A DNA stretch of 64,000 nucleotides from Pandoraea iniqua (GCF_902459685.1 NZ_CABPSF010000006.1:307945-371944); one strand, 5' to 3'; shown: positions 9,297-18,378, counted from the stretch's first letter. Notes: generated from the letters alone by a model not told the origin. Made by a program: numbers and translations.

Positions 9297-10847
9297 ATGA
9301 CCGACGCTCAAGATCCGAAATCGCCGCAACAGCCCCCCAAGCCCGAGTCAGACGCGACCAAGAGCGCAGCCAAACCAGCAACACCTGCCACCCCGGAAAC
9401 CTCATCGAGCGCCTCGACAACCTCGACTGACTACGTTGAAGGTGCGACACCGGCCTCGCCGCGTGCGACCGGCAAACCTGTCGGCGGCACGGCAGAGGGT
9501 TCTGCCGACATGCCGCCCAACCCCGACACGCTGACCCGTCCGGTACATCAGCCGGAACCGGGCGCCTCGGCCGATGCGCAGGCCGAACAGCCGCAGCCGC
9601 CGGCCAAGACAGCGAGTGCGGCCGCAACACCTGCCGCTACACCGACCACGCCGACTACGCCGACTACGCCCGCGGCGCCCGTCGTCGGTCAGCAGCCGAT
9701 CGCTGAAGTCGCGTCCGACCGCAATCCGATCGGTGCGCCGGCTGCCGCGTCGCGCGAAGACGTCAAGGCGGCGGGCGTGGGCAGCGCTGGCGGGACGATT
9801 GGCTCCGGCACTGGCGCGACGTCTGCCTCGTCGGGCGGCGCGGGTGGCTCAGGCAGCTCAGGCGGCTCCGGTGGCTCCGGTGGCTCCGGCGGCGGCGAAC
9901 CGCCCCATCAACCCACCTTCGGCGGCAGCGCGCCGCGCCCCGGCAGCCCTGCGTCGATGGGCGGTGCGCCGTCGTATCTGCAAGCGGGCGATTCGCCGTG
10001 GTCGGTCCTGCGACGCATCATGGGCGCACGCTTCCGTGCGTGGTACGACCGCGCCGGTCAGCGCATCACGCAGCGCACGCTAAAGATCGGCATTTCCGCG
10101 CGGATCTTCCATCCGGAGCCCGGCAACAAGGGCCTGCGCAGCAAAACCCTGCAATACCTTGAAGAATCCATCGCGCACTGGGTGATGTCGCGCGACGTGC
10201 TGGTGTTCATGATTCCGACGGTGGATACACAAGGCCAGCTGCACCCGAGCCATATCCGCCTGCACGACTACGCCAAGCATCTCGACGGTCTGGTGTTGCA
10301 GGGTGGCGCGGACGTTGCGCCGCTCACGTATTCGGAAGTCGCCACGCGCCACGAATGGCAGGGCGACCGCATGCGCGACATGTACGAACTGGAGCTGCTG
10401 CACGAATTTGTCGAACAAGGAAAGCCGATTCTCGGCGTTTGCCGTGGCTGCCAACTGATCAACGTGGCGTTCGGCGGCACCTTGCACCAAGACATCGCCA
10501 CCGATTTGCCGGAAGCGATTCCACACGTGACGGAAACGTACGAGCACAATCGCCACACGTTGACCTTCCCCGAAGGATCGTCGCTCGCGCAGATGCTCGG
10601 CCCGGTCGATGTGCCCATCGTGAATTCGATTCACCACCAGTCGGTCAAGACGCTGGGGCGCGATCTGAGTGTGGAGGCGATGTGTGCGGAAGATGGCGTG
10701 GTGGAAGCCATTCGCTATCGCAAGGCGCCGTTCGTGATGGGTCTGCAATGGCATCCGGAGTTTCACCGTGCGGGTGGCCCGGAGTTTCTGGATTGCACGC
10801 CGGTGCTGGACAACTTCCTGCGTGCCGCGCGCGAGACGCGCTTCTGA
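9297..10847 (+). CDS. gamma-glutamyl-GABA hydrolase-like class I amidotransferase with long disordered N-terminus
   Basis: A 516-aa protein. The last 250 residues or so form a peptidase C26 (PuuD-like) domain: LDGLVLQGGADVAP, the nucleophile elbow ILGVCRGCQLINVAFGG, and the catalytic histidine in LQWHPEFH. PuuD cleaves gamma-glutamyl-GABA in putrescine breakdown. The first 240 residues are unlike PuuD: Pro/Ala/Thr-rich with TTPTTPTTP, then a Gly/Ser stretch (GGSGSSGGSGGSGG) that looks like a flexible linker. PuuD itself is about 250 aa, so this is an extended form. The ATG at 9297 follows the predicted promoter. A terminator follows the gene. Confidence 0.85.
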   Translation: MTDAQDPKSPQQPPKPESDATKSAAKPATPATPETSSSASTTSTDYVEGATPASPRATGKPVGGTAEGSADMPPNPDTLTRPVHQPEPGASADAQAEQPQPPAKTASAAATPAATPTTPTTPTTPAAPVVGQQPIAEVASDRNPIGAPAAASREDVKAAGVGSAGGTIGSGTGATSASSGGAGGSGSSGGSGGSGGSGGGEPPHQPTFGGSAPRPGSPASMGGAPSYLQAGDSPWSVLRRIMGARFRAWYDRAGQRITQRTLKIGISARIFHPEPGNKGLRSKTLQYLEESIAHWVMSRDVLVFMIPTVDTQGQLHPSHIRLHDYAKHLDGLVLQGGADVAPLTYSEVATRHEWQGDRMRDMYELELLHEFVEQGKPILGVCRGCQLINVAFGGTLHQDIATDLPEAIPHVTETYEHNRHTLTFPEGSSLAQMLGPVDVPIVNSIHHQSVKTLGRDLSVEAMCAEDGVVEAIRYRKAPFVMGLQWHPEFHRAGGPEFLDCTPVLDNFLRAARETRF

Positions 10848-10890
10848 TGGGTTGTTGATGCGCTGATTTCACATCGATGTGGAAATAGAA

Positions 10891-10914
10891 AAAGGGCAGC
10901 CGAGGCTGCCCTTT
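10891..10914. terminator. bidirectional terminator between amidotransferase and porin genes
   Basis: AAAGGGCAGC and GCTGCCCTTT form a 10-bp stem with a CGAG loop, with A/T-rich flanks on both sides. It lies between two convergent genes and can serve both. Confidence 0.85.
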
Positions 10915-10964
10915 CTCATGTCGAGAGCGCTGCGATACTGCCGGCAGCGCTCTGTCCGCGTCGA

Positions 10965-12128
10965 TTAGAAGCGGTGACGGATGCCCGTGCCCACAACAGT
11001 TTGCGAGCTGGTCGACGACATACCGCCGGCGGCGCCGACACCAGCTTGCAAGCCCGTGCCTTCGTTGTCGGAGATATGTTGGTACGAACCGGTCAGGTAC
11101 ACGTCGGTACGCTTCGACAGACGGTAGTCAGCTTGCAGCGTAACGGTGTGGAACTTCGGCTTCTGATCCGTCGAATCTTGCTTGGCCATCGTGTACGTGT
11201 ACGCGGCCGACAGCGAGACTGCCGGGGTCAGCATGTAGCGACCGTTGATTTCGAAGTTGTCGAACTTCAGACCGTCGTTGTTGAACGACACAGCCGTGCT
11301 GTTGTAGTTCAGGCCCGACAGACCTTGCAGTTGCGTGTGGGTGTACACCAGGCCGACCGTAGCCGGGCCGAAGGCGTAGTTACCACCGATACCCCAGACG
11401 CGTTGCTTCTGCGACTGGAACACCGAGTCACCGCCGTTCGACGTGTCGACAGCGCCCGAACCGTTGTTGTTACCCGGATTGCCTTGGCGTTCCAAGTAAG
11501 CAGCAGCCACCGTCAGCGGGCCGTTTGCGTAGTTCACGCCGGCGCTGAATGCACGGTTGTTGGCGAAGTCACCCGCCTTGTTCGAGAAGCCATACAGGCC
11601 GCCGAACGTCAGGCCGTTGTAGTTGGCGCTCGAGTACTTGACCGAGTTGTTCACACGGAACGAGTTGTTCGTGTTGTCGTTATCGTACGGGTGCGAAGCG
11701 ATCGTGCCGCCGAACGACGAACCGTTCAGGGTCAGCGGTGCCAGGTAGTCAACCAGCGAGTCGTATTGACGACCGATCGTCACGGCGCCGAACTTGTCGT
11801 TCTGCAGGCCGACGAAGGCTTGACGACCGAACATGCGGCCGTTTTGGCCCGACTGACCGTTGTTGATCGAGAAACCGTTTTCCAACACGAAGATGGCCTT
11901 GTTACCGCCACCCAGGTCTTCCGAGCCCTTCAGGCCCCAACGGCTGCCGTTGATCAGGCCGCTCGTTGCGCGGAAGTTCTTCGAACCCGAAGCCGCCGAC
12001 GTGGTGGAGTTGCTCGTGTAAGCAACGCCAGCATCGATCAAGCCGTACAGCGTGACGCTGCTTTGAGCATGCGCGGCAGTCGCCGAGAACGCGCCGACAA
12101 CGGCTGCGGCAAGAAGAGTTTTTTTCAT
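10965..12128 (-). CDS. Gram-negative porin (Burkholderia general porin type)
   Basis: A 387-aa outer-membrane porin that would form a trimeric 16-strand barrel for small solutes. A clear signal peptide (MKKTLLAAAVVGAFSATAAHA) is followed by QSSVTLYGLIDAGVAYTSN, the standard start of beta-proteobacterial porins. Further hallmarks are SRWGLKGSEDLGGGNKAIF, GRQAFVGL, and the C-terminal VGTGIRHRF with the terminal phenylalanine used in barrel assembly. Confidence 0.96.
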   Translation of the reverse strand: MKKTLLAAAVVGAFSATAAHAQSSVTLYGLIDAGVAYTSNSTTSAASGSKNFRATSGLINGSRWGLKGSEDLGGGNKAIFVLENGFSINNGQSGQNGRMFGRQAFVGLQNDKFGAVTIGRQYDSLVDYLAPLTLNGSSFGGTIASHPYDNDNTNNSFRVNNSVKYSSANYNGLTFGGLYGFSNKAGDFANNRAFSAGVNYANGPLTVAAAYLERQGNPGNNNGSGAVDTSNGGDSVFQSQKQRVWGIGGNYAFGPATVGLVYTHTQLQGLSGLNYNSTAVSFNNDGLKFDNFEINGRYMLTPAVSLSAAYTYTMAKQDSTDQKPKFHTVTLQADYRLSKRTDVYLTGSYQHISDNEGTGLQAGVGAAGGMSSTSSQTVVGTGIRHRF

Positions 12129-12911
12129 GGTTTAAGCTCCAGTAACGTGACACGAATCGCAGAATTCGCGTGAAAACAGAACGCGGCGAAACAGAACATG
12201 TCGAGGTGACGGTTTGTCATTCGCGGACCCGATCAGGTATCGGCACTGTTCTGCTGACAGGGGGCAGTGTATGAGTGGGCATCACTCCCGCCTATTTCAG
12301 AATCCGCAAGAATCTATTTCACTTATGAAAAGAATCATCTCGATGTGTCGTAAAGCGTTGTGTGGCAAGGGATTGGCTTGATTAAGCCTAGGCCAGAAAT
12401 GGCAATGCAAGCGGTGTGTGTTGCTCTCGGGACACAGTGTTGCGGGGATGATGAGGCGGCTGCGAAGCGTTACCAGCACTGGATTTGCGCGCGACACGCG
12501 TGATTTGAATTGGTTCCCGCGCTGCGAATTCATGCGGAACTGCCGTCTTGCGCGAGCGGTGCATCGCATTGAAATCGAACCGAACGACGCTGCGAATGTC
12601 TTCGCGATGTTGCTCAGTGATTCGTGATTTTCAGCACAGAGATATCTGGCCGTCGCGTGCGTCGCGTTGTGGAAAAATCGGTGGGAAATTGGCTCGTGAT
12701 CGGTTCACGACAGCGCGCTGTCATTCTCGCGTCATCGACGCACGCAAGCGCGTTAAATCGAACGCTTGCGATGCGACAATTCCTAGTTATGTGCGAACGG
12801 GATTTCGCACATCGTCAAAAAAGCCCTTTGTTTATGGGGTTTTACAGACTATTGCGAGTCGACAAATAAATCATTGCGCCGAATGATGAGAATGTTTCTC
12901 GGGGCCGCACC

Positions 12912-12998
12912 TATACTACGTTCCGCGAGAAGTAGACTTTTGCGTTGAGTGAAAAGTCTCCAAACCTTGGCGCGGCCTCATCGGCCGCGCTTTTTTTT
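12912..12998 (+). ncRNA. candidate small RNA ending at an orphan terminator
   Basis: A TATACT -10-like box at 12912-12917 is followed by a hairpin (AGACTTTT, 10-nt loop, AAAAGTCT at 12934-12959), then a GCGCGGCC/GGCCGCGC stem (12970-12990) and eight Ts. This is the layout of a short bacterial sRNA with a Rho-independent end. No -35 box is evident, so the 5' end is uncertain; two more hairpins upstream (from 12743) could make a longer transcript. Confidence 0.4.
12970..12998 (+). terminator. strong Rho-independent terminator without an assigned gene
   Basis: An 8-bp GC stem with a 5-nt loop (TCATC) is followed by TTTTTTTT. Only the plus strand has the T tract. The sigma-54 regulator gene is read the other way and ends 42 bp to the right. 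Confidence 0.85.
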
Positions 12999-13003
12999 CG
13001 CCT

Positions 13004-13042
13004 GCGTTTTTCGTCACGCGTTTTCATCACGCGTTTTCGTCA
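13004..13042. repeat. three tandem 13-bp repeats reaching the regulator stop codon
   Basis: The units GCGTTTTTCGTCA, CGCGTTTTCATCA and CGCGTTTTCGTCA are adjacent. The last three bases of the third unit are the stop codon of the leftward sigma-54 regulator gene. They may come from slippage duplication at the 3' end. Confidence 0.7.
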
Positions 13043-14416
13043 TGCGTAGTGACCCGACGTCAGCGCGTCGGCGCAATCGCGCACATGCGGAATGCTCAGC
13101 TGCTTGAGCTTGCGATACAGCGATGCACGGCAGAAGCCGAGCGTGCGCGCCGCCGCAGAAATATTCCAGCGATGTTGCGCGAGTGCCTGCAAGATGCGCT
13201 CACGCTCCTGCATGCGCGGGGCATCGTGCTCGGTTGCGGAGAACGCCGACGTGTTCGATGACACACCCTGTGCGGACCCCGCGCGCGTGACCGCCGACAT
13301 TGAAGCTACCATCGGCATCGGCAACACCGCCGCCTCGCGCAGCGGCGCATCGTGTGTGGACATCGCCGTTGCCGTCAGCTCCGGCGGCAGATCTTCCACT
13401 CGCATCACATTCCCGTTCATCACCGCACACGCGTAGCGCAACGCCGCGCGCATCTGCCGCAAGTTGCCGGGCCATGCATAGGCGAGCAGGCGCGCCATGG
13501 CCTCGGCCGACACGCGTGCGAGCGCCTGATCCATGCGCGTGCCGGGCCACTCGTCGCAGAGCATGCGGGCAATGAGTTCCGGCTTGTCGTCGCGCTCGTG
13601 CAGCGTGGGCAGCGTCAGCACACCCACGGCGACGCGGTAATACAGATCTTCGCGAAACTTGCCTTGGGCCACTGCGCTCGCCAGATCCTGATGGGTCGCG
13701 CAAATCAATTGCACGTCGACCGGAATGGCGCGGCTCGCCCCCAGCGGCGTGACTTCGCGTTCCGACAACACTCGCAGCAATCGCGTTTGCAGGGCGTACG
13801 CCATGTCGCCAATTTCATCGAGAAAGAGCGTGCCGCCGTCGGCCTGTTGCAGTTTTCCCTTCATGCCGCCGGGCAACGCGCCCGAGAAAGCCCCGCGCTG
13901 ATAGCCAAACAGTTCGCTCTCGACTAGGTGTTCGGGAATCGATGCCGTATTGATCGCGACGAACGCTTGCGAGCGCCGTTCACTGTACGCGTGCAGGGCG
14001 CGGGCGAGAAACTCTTTACCTGTGCCCGTCTCGCCGAGAATCAGCACGGGCAGGCCGCGATCGACGAAGCGCTTGCCGCGCGCGAGCAGATCGCGCATGT
14101 GGGCGTCGGTGCCGCTGAGGTCATCGATGGCGAGGTAGTCGGGGCGCATCTGGCGCTGGACCGCTGCGGCGGCGGGTGAGGCGGGTGAGGCGGGTGAGGC
14201 GGGCGAGGGCACCGTGGCGGGATGCGTGAGAGGCACCAGTGCTGCGACGTTACCGAAGGTGGCGGACGCGCCAGCGGGGGAATTGGGGGAAATGGCGGGG
14301 ACGGGGGCAATGGGGGCAACAGTGCCTAGCGTGCCTAGGTTGCTTAGGTTGCCAAGGGGGCCAAGCGATCCGACAGGTCGAGCGGGGGCGTTCGCTACAG
14401 CGAGGTGAGCGGGCAT
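13040..14416 (-). CDS. sigma-54-dependent transcriptional activator without a sensor domain
   Basis: A 458-aa bacterial enhancer-binding protein. It has the AAA+ domain that remodels sigma-54 RNA polymerase (Walker A ILGETGTGKE, Walker B GGTLFLDEIGDM, arginine-finger region FREDLYYRVAV) and a C-terminal Fis-type HTH (NISAAARTLGFCRASLYRKLKQL). The first 120 residues are Gly/Pro/Ala/Leu low-complexity, with tandem SPA units (9-bp DNA repeats at about 14172-14210), and show no GAF, PAS or receiver domain; this resembles sensor-less activators such as SfnR. The sigma-54 contact loop reads GAFSGA rather than GAFTGA. It is divergent from a LysR gene and is a candidate activator of the two sigma-54 promoters at 19.5 and 20.0 kb. 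Confidence 0.88.
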   Translation of the reverse strand: MPAHLAVANAPARPVGSLGPLGNLSNLGTLGTVAPIAPVPAISPNSPAGASATFGNVAALVPLTHPATVPSPASPASPASPAAAAVQRQMRPDYLAIDDLSGTDAHMRDLLARGKRFVDRGLPVLILGETGTGKEFLARALHAYSERRSQAFVAINTASIPEHLVESELFGYQRGAFSGALPGGMKGKLQQADGGTLFLDEIGDMAYALQTRLLRVLSEREVTPLGASRAIPVDVQLICATHQDLASAVAQGKFREDLYYRVAVGVLTLPTLHERDDKPELIARMLCDEWPGTRMDQALARVSAEAMARLLAYAWPGNLRQMRAALRYACAVMNGNVMRVEDLPPELTATAMSTHDAPLREAAVLPMPMVASMSAVTRAGSAQGVSSNTSAFSATEHDAPRMQERERILQALAQHRWNISAAARTLGFCRASLYRKLKQLSIPHVRDCADALTSGHYA

Positions 14417-14552
14417 GACTGTCTCCTTCTCGTATCGTTACGAAAGGTCGCCGTCGGTGGCTTTTGGCCTGGCGTTTCCTCACGTCTCTTTATTTTGCGT
14501 CTCGCTCGGGTGGCGACCGCAAATGGAGCATACGACCGCTCAGTCATAACAT

Positions 14553-14567
14553 CCAATACAATATTGG
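14553..14567. promoter_or_regulatory. inverted-repeat operator candidate upstream of LysR gene
   Basis: CCAATA-CAA-TATTGG is a perfect 6-bp dyad with a 3-bp spacer, 29 bp before the LysR start and next to GCTATTAAT, a possible -10 box. Position and size fit an autoregulatory LysR site. Confidence 0.45.
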
Positions 14568-14595
14568 TGCGCTATTAATACCTCTGGGGTATCAG

Positions 14596-15540
14596 ATGAT
14601 CGAGCTGCGCCATTTCCAGTATTTCGTCGTGTTGGCCGAGACCTTGCATTTCGGTCGCGCGGCGCAGCAATTGCATATCTCGCAGCCGCCGCTGTCGCGG
14701 CAGATTGCGTTGATGGAGGCTGAGCTTGGCGTGCAACTGTTCGAGCGCACGCGGCGCAGCGTTCGCCTGACCCGTGCCGGCGCGCGCTTCTATCAAGATG
14801 CGGTGGAAATTCTCAACTCGGTGGACCGGGCGAAACGCAATGCCGTGGCGGCCAGCCGGGGGGAGGATGGGGCGATCACCGTGGGTTTCATGATGTCATC
14901 GGCCTACAACATCCTGCCAGCGCTTACGCGCACCTACGCTGCGGCGTATCCCCGCGTCGACATGAAGCTGGCGGAAGCACTGCCCAATCTGTTGGCCGAA
15001 TCGGTGCGTGCCGGCCGTATCGACGTGGGCATCATGTACCGTCCGGAAGACTTATCCGGGCTGGATTCGGCGACGGTGTTCCGTGAAGAGATGGTGGCGG
15101 TGATACCGCGCACGCACGCGCTCGCCGACGTGGGGGTGCTCGACGCGACGCAACTGGCGGAAGAGTCGTTCGTGAGCATTCCGCGCGAGATTGCCCCGCT
15201 GGTCTACGACCTGATCGTCACGCATTGCCGGCGCGCGGGCTTCTCGCCGCATATCCGGCTCGAAACCAACCTTCAGCAGACGATTATCAATCTGGTGGGG
15301 GAGGGGCTGGGGGTGGCGATGGTGCCGATGTCGATGAGCAGCGCGAGCGCGTCGGGCACCGCGGTGTTCAAGCCGCTGCACAATGCGCCTGTGGCGGAAG
15401 TGGCCCTGCTGTGGAGCCGCGACAATCACAACCCGTGTGTTGCCACGTTTGTCGAGAATGCCCAGCGCGCGTGGCGCGAGATGCAGCGCGTGCCGGGCGC
15501 GCGGGTGGTGCCCGATCTGCCGGACACCCTCCTGCGCTGA
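14596..15540 (+). CDS. LysR-family transcriptional regulator
   Basis: A 314-aa LysR-type regulator. The HTH starts MIELRHFQYFVVLAETLHFGRAA and has the recognition region ISQPPLSRQIALMEAELG; the effector domain has AITVGFMMSS and RVDMKLAE, typical of the BenM/CatR-like type I periplasmic-binding fold. The start at 14596 gives the conserved N-terminus; the frame is open further upstream. It is divergent from the sigma-54 regulator and convergent with the SDR at the end of the TRAP operon, so its target is not obvious. Confidence 0.93.
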   Translation: MIELRHFQYFVVLAETLHFGRAAQQLHISQPPLSRQIALMEAELGVQLFERTRRSVRLTRAGARFYQDAVEILNSVDRAKRNAVAASRGEDGAITVGFMMSSAYNILPALTRTYAAAYPRVDMKLAEALPNLLAESVRAGRIDVGIMYRPEDLSGLDSATVFREEMVAVIPRTHALADVGVLDATQLAEESFVSIPREIAPLVYDLIVTHCRRAGFSPHIRLETNLQQTIINLVGEGLGVAMVPMSMSSASASGTAVFKPLHNAPVAEVALLWSRDNHNPCVATFVENAQRAWREMQRVPGARVVPDLPDTLLR

Positions 15541-15544
15541 TTCT

Positions 15545-15562
15545 CGATGCCGATGCCGATGC
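15545..15562. repeat. (CGATGC)3 short tandem repeat
   Basis: Three exact 6-bp units sit between the convergent stops of the LysR and SDR genes. The repeat is non-coding and too short to infer a role. Confidence 0.6.
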
Positions 15563-15580
15563 CGATTCCGGTTTAGCGGT

Positions 15581-16336
15581 TTAGATTTCCAGAATCCCGG
15601 CGGCCACGAAGCCGCCGTCGACCGGCAGGATATGCCCGGTCACATACGACGCGTCGTCCGACGCGAGGAAGCTCACCGCCCCGGCGATTTCTTCCGGCTG
15701 GCCGTAGCGGCCCAGCGGCGTGGTTTCCGTGTAGTGCTGGCGCGAGATATCCGAGTGCAGCACCTTGGTCAGCGGCGTGTCGATCGGGCCCGGCGCCACG
15801 CCGTTGGCCGTAATGCCGAACGGAGCGAGTTCGATGGCCATCTGACGCGTGAGGCCGATCACGGCCGCCTTCGACGTGCCATATGCGGTGCGCCCCGCGC
15901 TAGCGAGAATGCCCGCCACCGAGGCCAGATTGACGATGCGCCCCCAGCGTTGCTCGCGCATCAGGCGCGCGGCATGCTGGCCGCACAGCAGGGTGCCGGT
16001 CAGATTGACGGCCATCACCTGATGCCAGTGATCGAGCGGATATTCGAGAAACGGAAACGTCTTGGCGATGCCTGCGTTATTGACCAGCACATCGCAGCGG
16101 CCGTGCTTCTGCGCCACTTGCCGGAACCCGTCGGCAATGGAAGCTTCTTCGCCCACATTCATCTTGAGTGCCCACGCGTTTCCGCCTGATGCCCTCAACT
16201 TGCCCGCCGTCTCATTCGCGACGTCTTCGTTCAGATCGGCGACCACGACCGTCATGCCGTCTTTGACCAGCCGCTCGCAAATGGCTGCACCGATACCCAT
16301 TCCACCGCCCGTCACCACTGCTACTTTCTCGGTCAT
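15581..16336 (-). CDS. SDR-family oxidoreductase at the end of the TRAP operon
   Basis: A 251-aa classical SDR with a complete active site: cofactor loop TGGGMGIGAAI (about residues 9-19), NNAG (87-90), catalytic serine in NLASVAG (about 138), YGTSK (about 152-156) and the C-terminal SYVTGHILPVDGG. It resembles 3-hydroxyacyl or hydroxybutyrate dehydrogenases. It follows dctQM by about 165 bp on the same strand and probably oxidises the imported substrate or a derivative; this role is inferred from context. Confidence 0.9.
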   Translation of the reverse strand: MTEKVAVVTGGGMGIGAAICERLVKDGMTVVVADLNEDVANETAGKLRASGGNAWALKMNVGEEASIADGFRQVAQKHGRCDVLVNNAGIAKTFPFLEYPLDHWHQVMAVNLTGTLLCGQHAARLMREQRWGRIVNLASVAGILASAGRTAYGTSKAAVIGLTRQMAIELAPFGITANGVAPGPIDTPLTKVLHSDISRQHYTETTPLGRYGQPEEIAGAVSFLASDDASYVTGHILPVDGGFVAAGILEI

Positions 16337-16500
16337 GCTAAGGACTCCTAAATTTATTTCGATTTACAGCGCGGGCTCCACCGCCAGCAGTGAGGCGGAG
16401 TCCGTTAGTTACCCAGCGAAAATTCGAACCGTTGCCGCGGTGGCGCCGGGCGGGTGGTCAGGTCACCCACGACCCGCCCACCGGCCCCGCGCCGAACCAC

Positions 16501-18378
16501 TTACTTCAGGAAGCCGATAGAGATCCACGGCACGAAGACCACGATCAGCAGCGCCACGAGCAGCGCGCCCATATAAGTCCACATGCGGTTGAACACCTTG
16601 TCGGGCGATGTCTTGCCGATGGCGCACGCAGCGTAGAACCCCACGCCGAGCGGCGGGGCGAACAGGCCCATGCCCATCGACAGGATGACGACCATGGCGT
16701 AGTGCACGTCGTGAATGCCCAGCGAACGTGCCACGGGGAACAGCAGCGGCCCGAACAGCACGATGGCCGGAATACCTTCGAGCACGCTCCCCAGCACGAT
16801 GAACACCACCATCGAGATCAGCAGGAAGCCGACTTGTCCGCCCGGCACGCCGTGCATCAGGCTGACCAGCTTGGCCGAGAAGCCCGACTGCGTCAGTGCC
16901 CACGCCATGGCGGTGGCCATGCCGATGATCAGCAGAATCGCGCCGGAGAGTGCGGCCGTTTCCGTGAGCAGTGGGTAGAGACGTTTGAAGTTCAGATGCT
17001 TCTTGAACGCGTGCACGATCAGGCCGATCACGATCGTGTAGGCGATGCCGACCGTCGAGACTTCCGTGGCCGTGGCAGCACCTTCGATCACGGCCGTACG
17101 GATCAGGATCGGCAGGGCCAGCGCTGGCAGCGCGATGATGAACGTCTTGCCGATCACACCCCACGGTGCGCGTCGGGCTGCGCTCGGTGCTTCCTTGCGC
17201 GAGCGGGTGAAGCACACCACCACGATGGCGAGCGTCGCGATCACGGCCGGCAGCAGGCCGCCGACAAAGAGCGCGGTAATCGATACCCCGCATACCGCGC
17301 CGATGGTGATCAGCACGAGACTCGGCGGAATCGTCTCCGTCATCGCACCCGTCGAGGACAGCAGCGCGACAAGGTCTTCCGGTTTCGAGCCACGGCGTTG
17401 CATTTCGGGGAACAGTGCCGGGGCAACGGCGGCCATATCGGCCGCCTTCGACCCCGAGATGCCCGAGACGAGGAACATCGCGCCGAGCAGCACGTATTGC
17501 AGGCCGCCGCGCACGTGACCGAGCAGCGATGCCATGAACTCGATCAGGCTGCGCGCCAGCCCGCTCATTTCGATCAGGGCACCGAGCAACACGAACAGCG
17601 GCACCGACAGCAGAATCAGGCCCGACATGCCCTCGTCCATACGGCTCACGACGATCTGCAACGGCGCATCCGTCACGAGCGCGAGATAGCCGAGCGTGGC
17701 TGTCCCGAAGGCAAATGCAATCGGAATGCCGCCAGCCACACACACGCCCACGATCAGCACGAAGAACACGAGCAGGTTGTAGTTGCCCATCGCGATCAGC
17801 GCCGGGCGGCCGAGCCACAGTGCGGCACCGAGCGCGGCGACGACCAGCACGCCCAACCCGAACTGGCGCATCGTGGAGCAGCGCGCCATGCGAGAGATTG
17901 CGGCGAGCAGCATCAGCGCGGCACCGACCGGCAGTGCTGCGGCGCGCAGACCATCGGGAATTTCGAGCGCGGGCGTGGTGATGTCCATCTGCTCGATGGC
18001 ATGCGTATACGCGGGCATGATGATGAGCGCCACGAACACGCAGACCGTGAGCGCGGCCATCGTCTGAAACCAGTCACGCCACGCCGCAGGGAGCTTGTTG
18101 ACGATGGCGGACAGGCGCATGTGCTCACCGCGATCGAGCGCGATGACCGCGCCGAGCATCGATAGCCAGATGAACAGGATTTGCGCCAGTTCATCCGACC
18201 AGGTGAGCGGATTGTCGAACCCGTAGCGCGAGATTACGCCCGCGAGCAGGATGAGAGTCTCCGCCACGACCAGCAGCACGGCAACCGCCTCGGTGACTTT
18301 CATCACCGCGCGGTTGACGTGGCAGAAGAGGCGGGCGAGCGCGTGCGTGGGCTCGGCCGTCATCGTCAACGTTTCCAT
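16501..18378 (-). CDS. TRAP transporter permease, fused DctQ-DctM
   Basis: A 625-aa inner-membrane protein joining the small (DctQ) and large (DctM) TRAP subunits. Residues of about 20-165 form the four-helix DctQ part, with FDNPLTWSDELAQILFIWLSMLGA. The rest is DctM, with SVPLFVLLGALIEMSG, GISGSKAADMAAVAPALFPEM, TGAMTETIPPSLVLITIG and FAPPLGVGFYAACAIG. It imports a carboxylate-type substrate using the sodium or proton gradient. It directly abuts dctP, so the two are co-transcribed. Confidence 0.94.
   Translation of the reverse strand: METLTMTAEPTHALARLFCHVNRAVMKVTEAVAVLLVVAETLILLAGVISRYGFDNPLTWSDELAQILFIWLSMLGAVIALDRGEHMRLSAIVNKLPAAWRDWFQTMAALTVCVFVALIIMPAYTHAIEQMDITTPALEIPDGLRAAALPVGAALMLLAAISRMARCSTMRQFGLGVLVVAALGAALWLGRPALIAMGNYNLLVFFVLIVGVCVAGGIPIAFAFGTATLGYLALVTDAPLQIVVSRMDEGMSGLILLSVPLFVLLGALIEMSGLARSLIEFMASLLGHVRGGLQYVLLGAMFLVSGISGSKAADMAAVAPALFPEMQRRGSKPEDLVALLSSTGAMTETIPPSLVLITIGAVCGVSITALFVGGLLPAVIATLAIVVVCFTRSRKEAPSAARRAPWGVIGKTFIIALPALALPILIRTAVIEGAATATEVSTVGIAYTIVIGLIVHAFKKHLNFKRLYPLLTETAALSGAILLIIGMATAMAWALTQSGFSAKLVSLMHGVPGGQVGFLLISMVVFIVLGSVLEGIPAIVLFGPLLFPVARSLGIHDVHYAMVVILSMGMGLFAPPLGVGFYAACAIGKTSPDKVFNRMWTYMGALLVALLIVVFVPWISIGFLK

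Larger units (their letters stand above)
12129..13039. other. 910-bp intergenic region rich in RNA-like hairpins
   Basis: No convincing gene is present. The left part is the porin leader. The right part has, in order, an 8-bp inverted repeat at 12743-12770, a 9-bp hairpin at 12789-12812, an 8-bp hairpin at 12934-12959 and a textbook terminator at 12970-12998, all upstream of nothing annotated on the plus strand. The neighbour to the right is transcribed toward this region, so the terminator is not explained by a known gene. Confidence 0.6.

Noticed and set aside
10974..12173. A 399-codon plus-strand open frame
   Set aside because: Antisense to the porin gene, which has a signal peptide and terminal Phe.
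12418..12886. Short plus-strand frames in the gap right of the porin gene
   Set aside because: Overlapping frames with no ribosome site; the region is better explained by structured RNA or promoter DNA.
16390..18165. A 591-codon plus-strand open frame
   Set aside because: Antisense to dctQM; extremely rich in His, Arg and Gln, with no domain.
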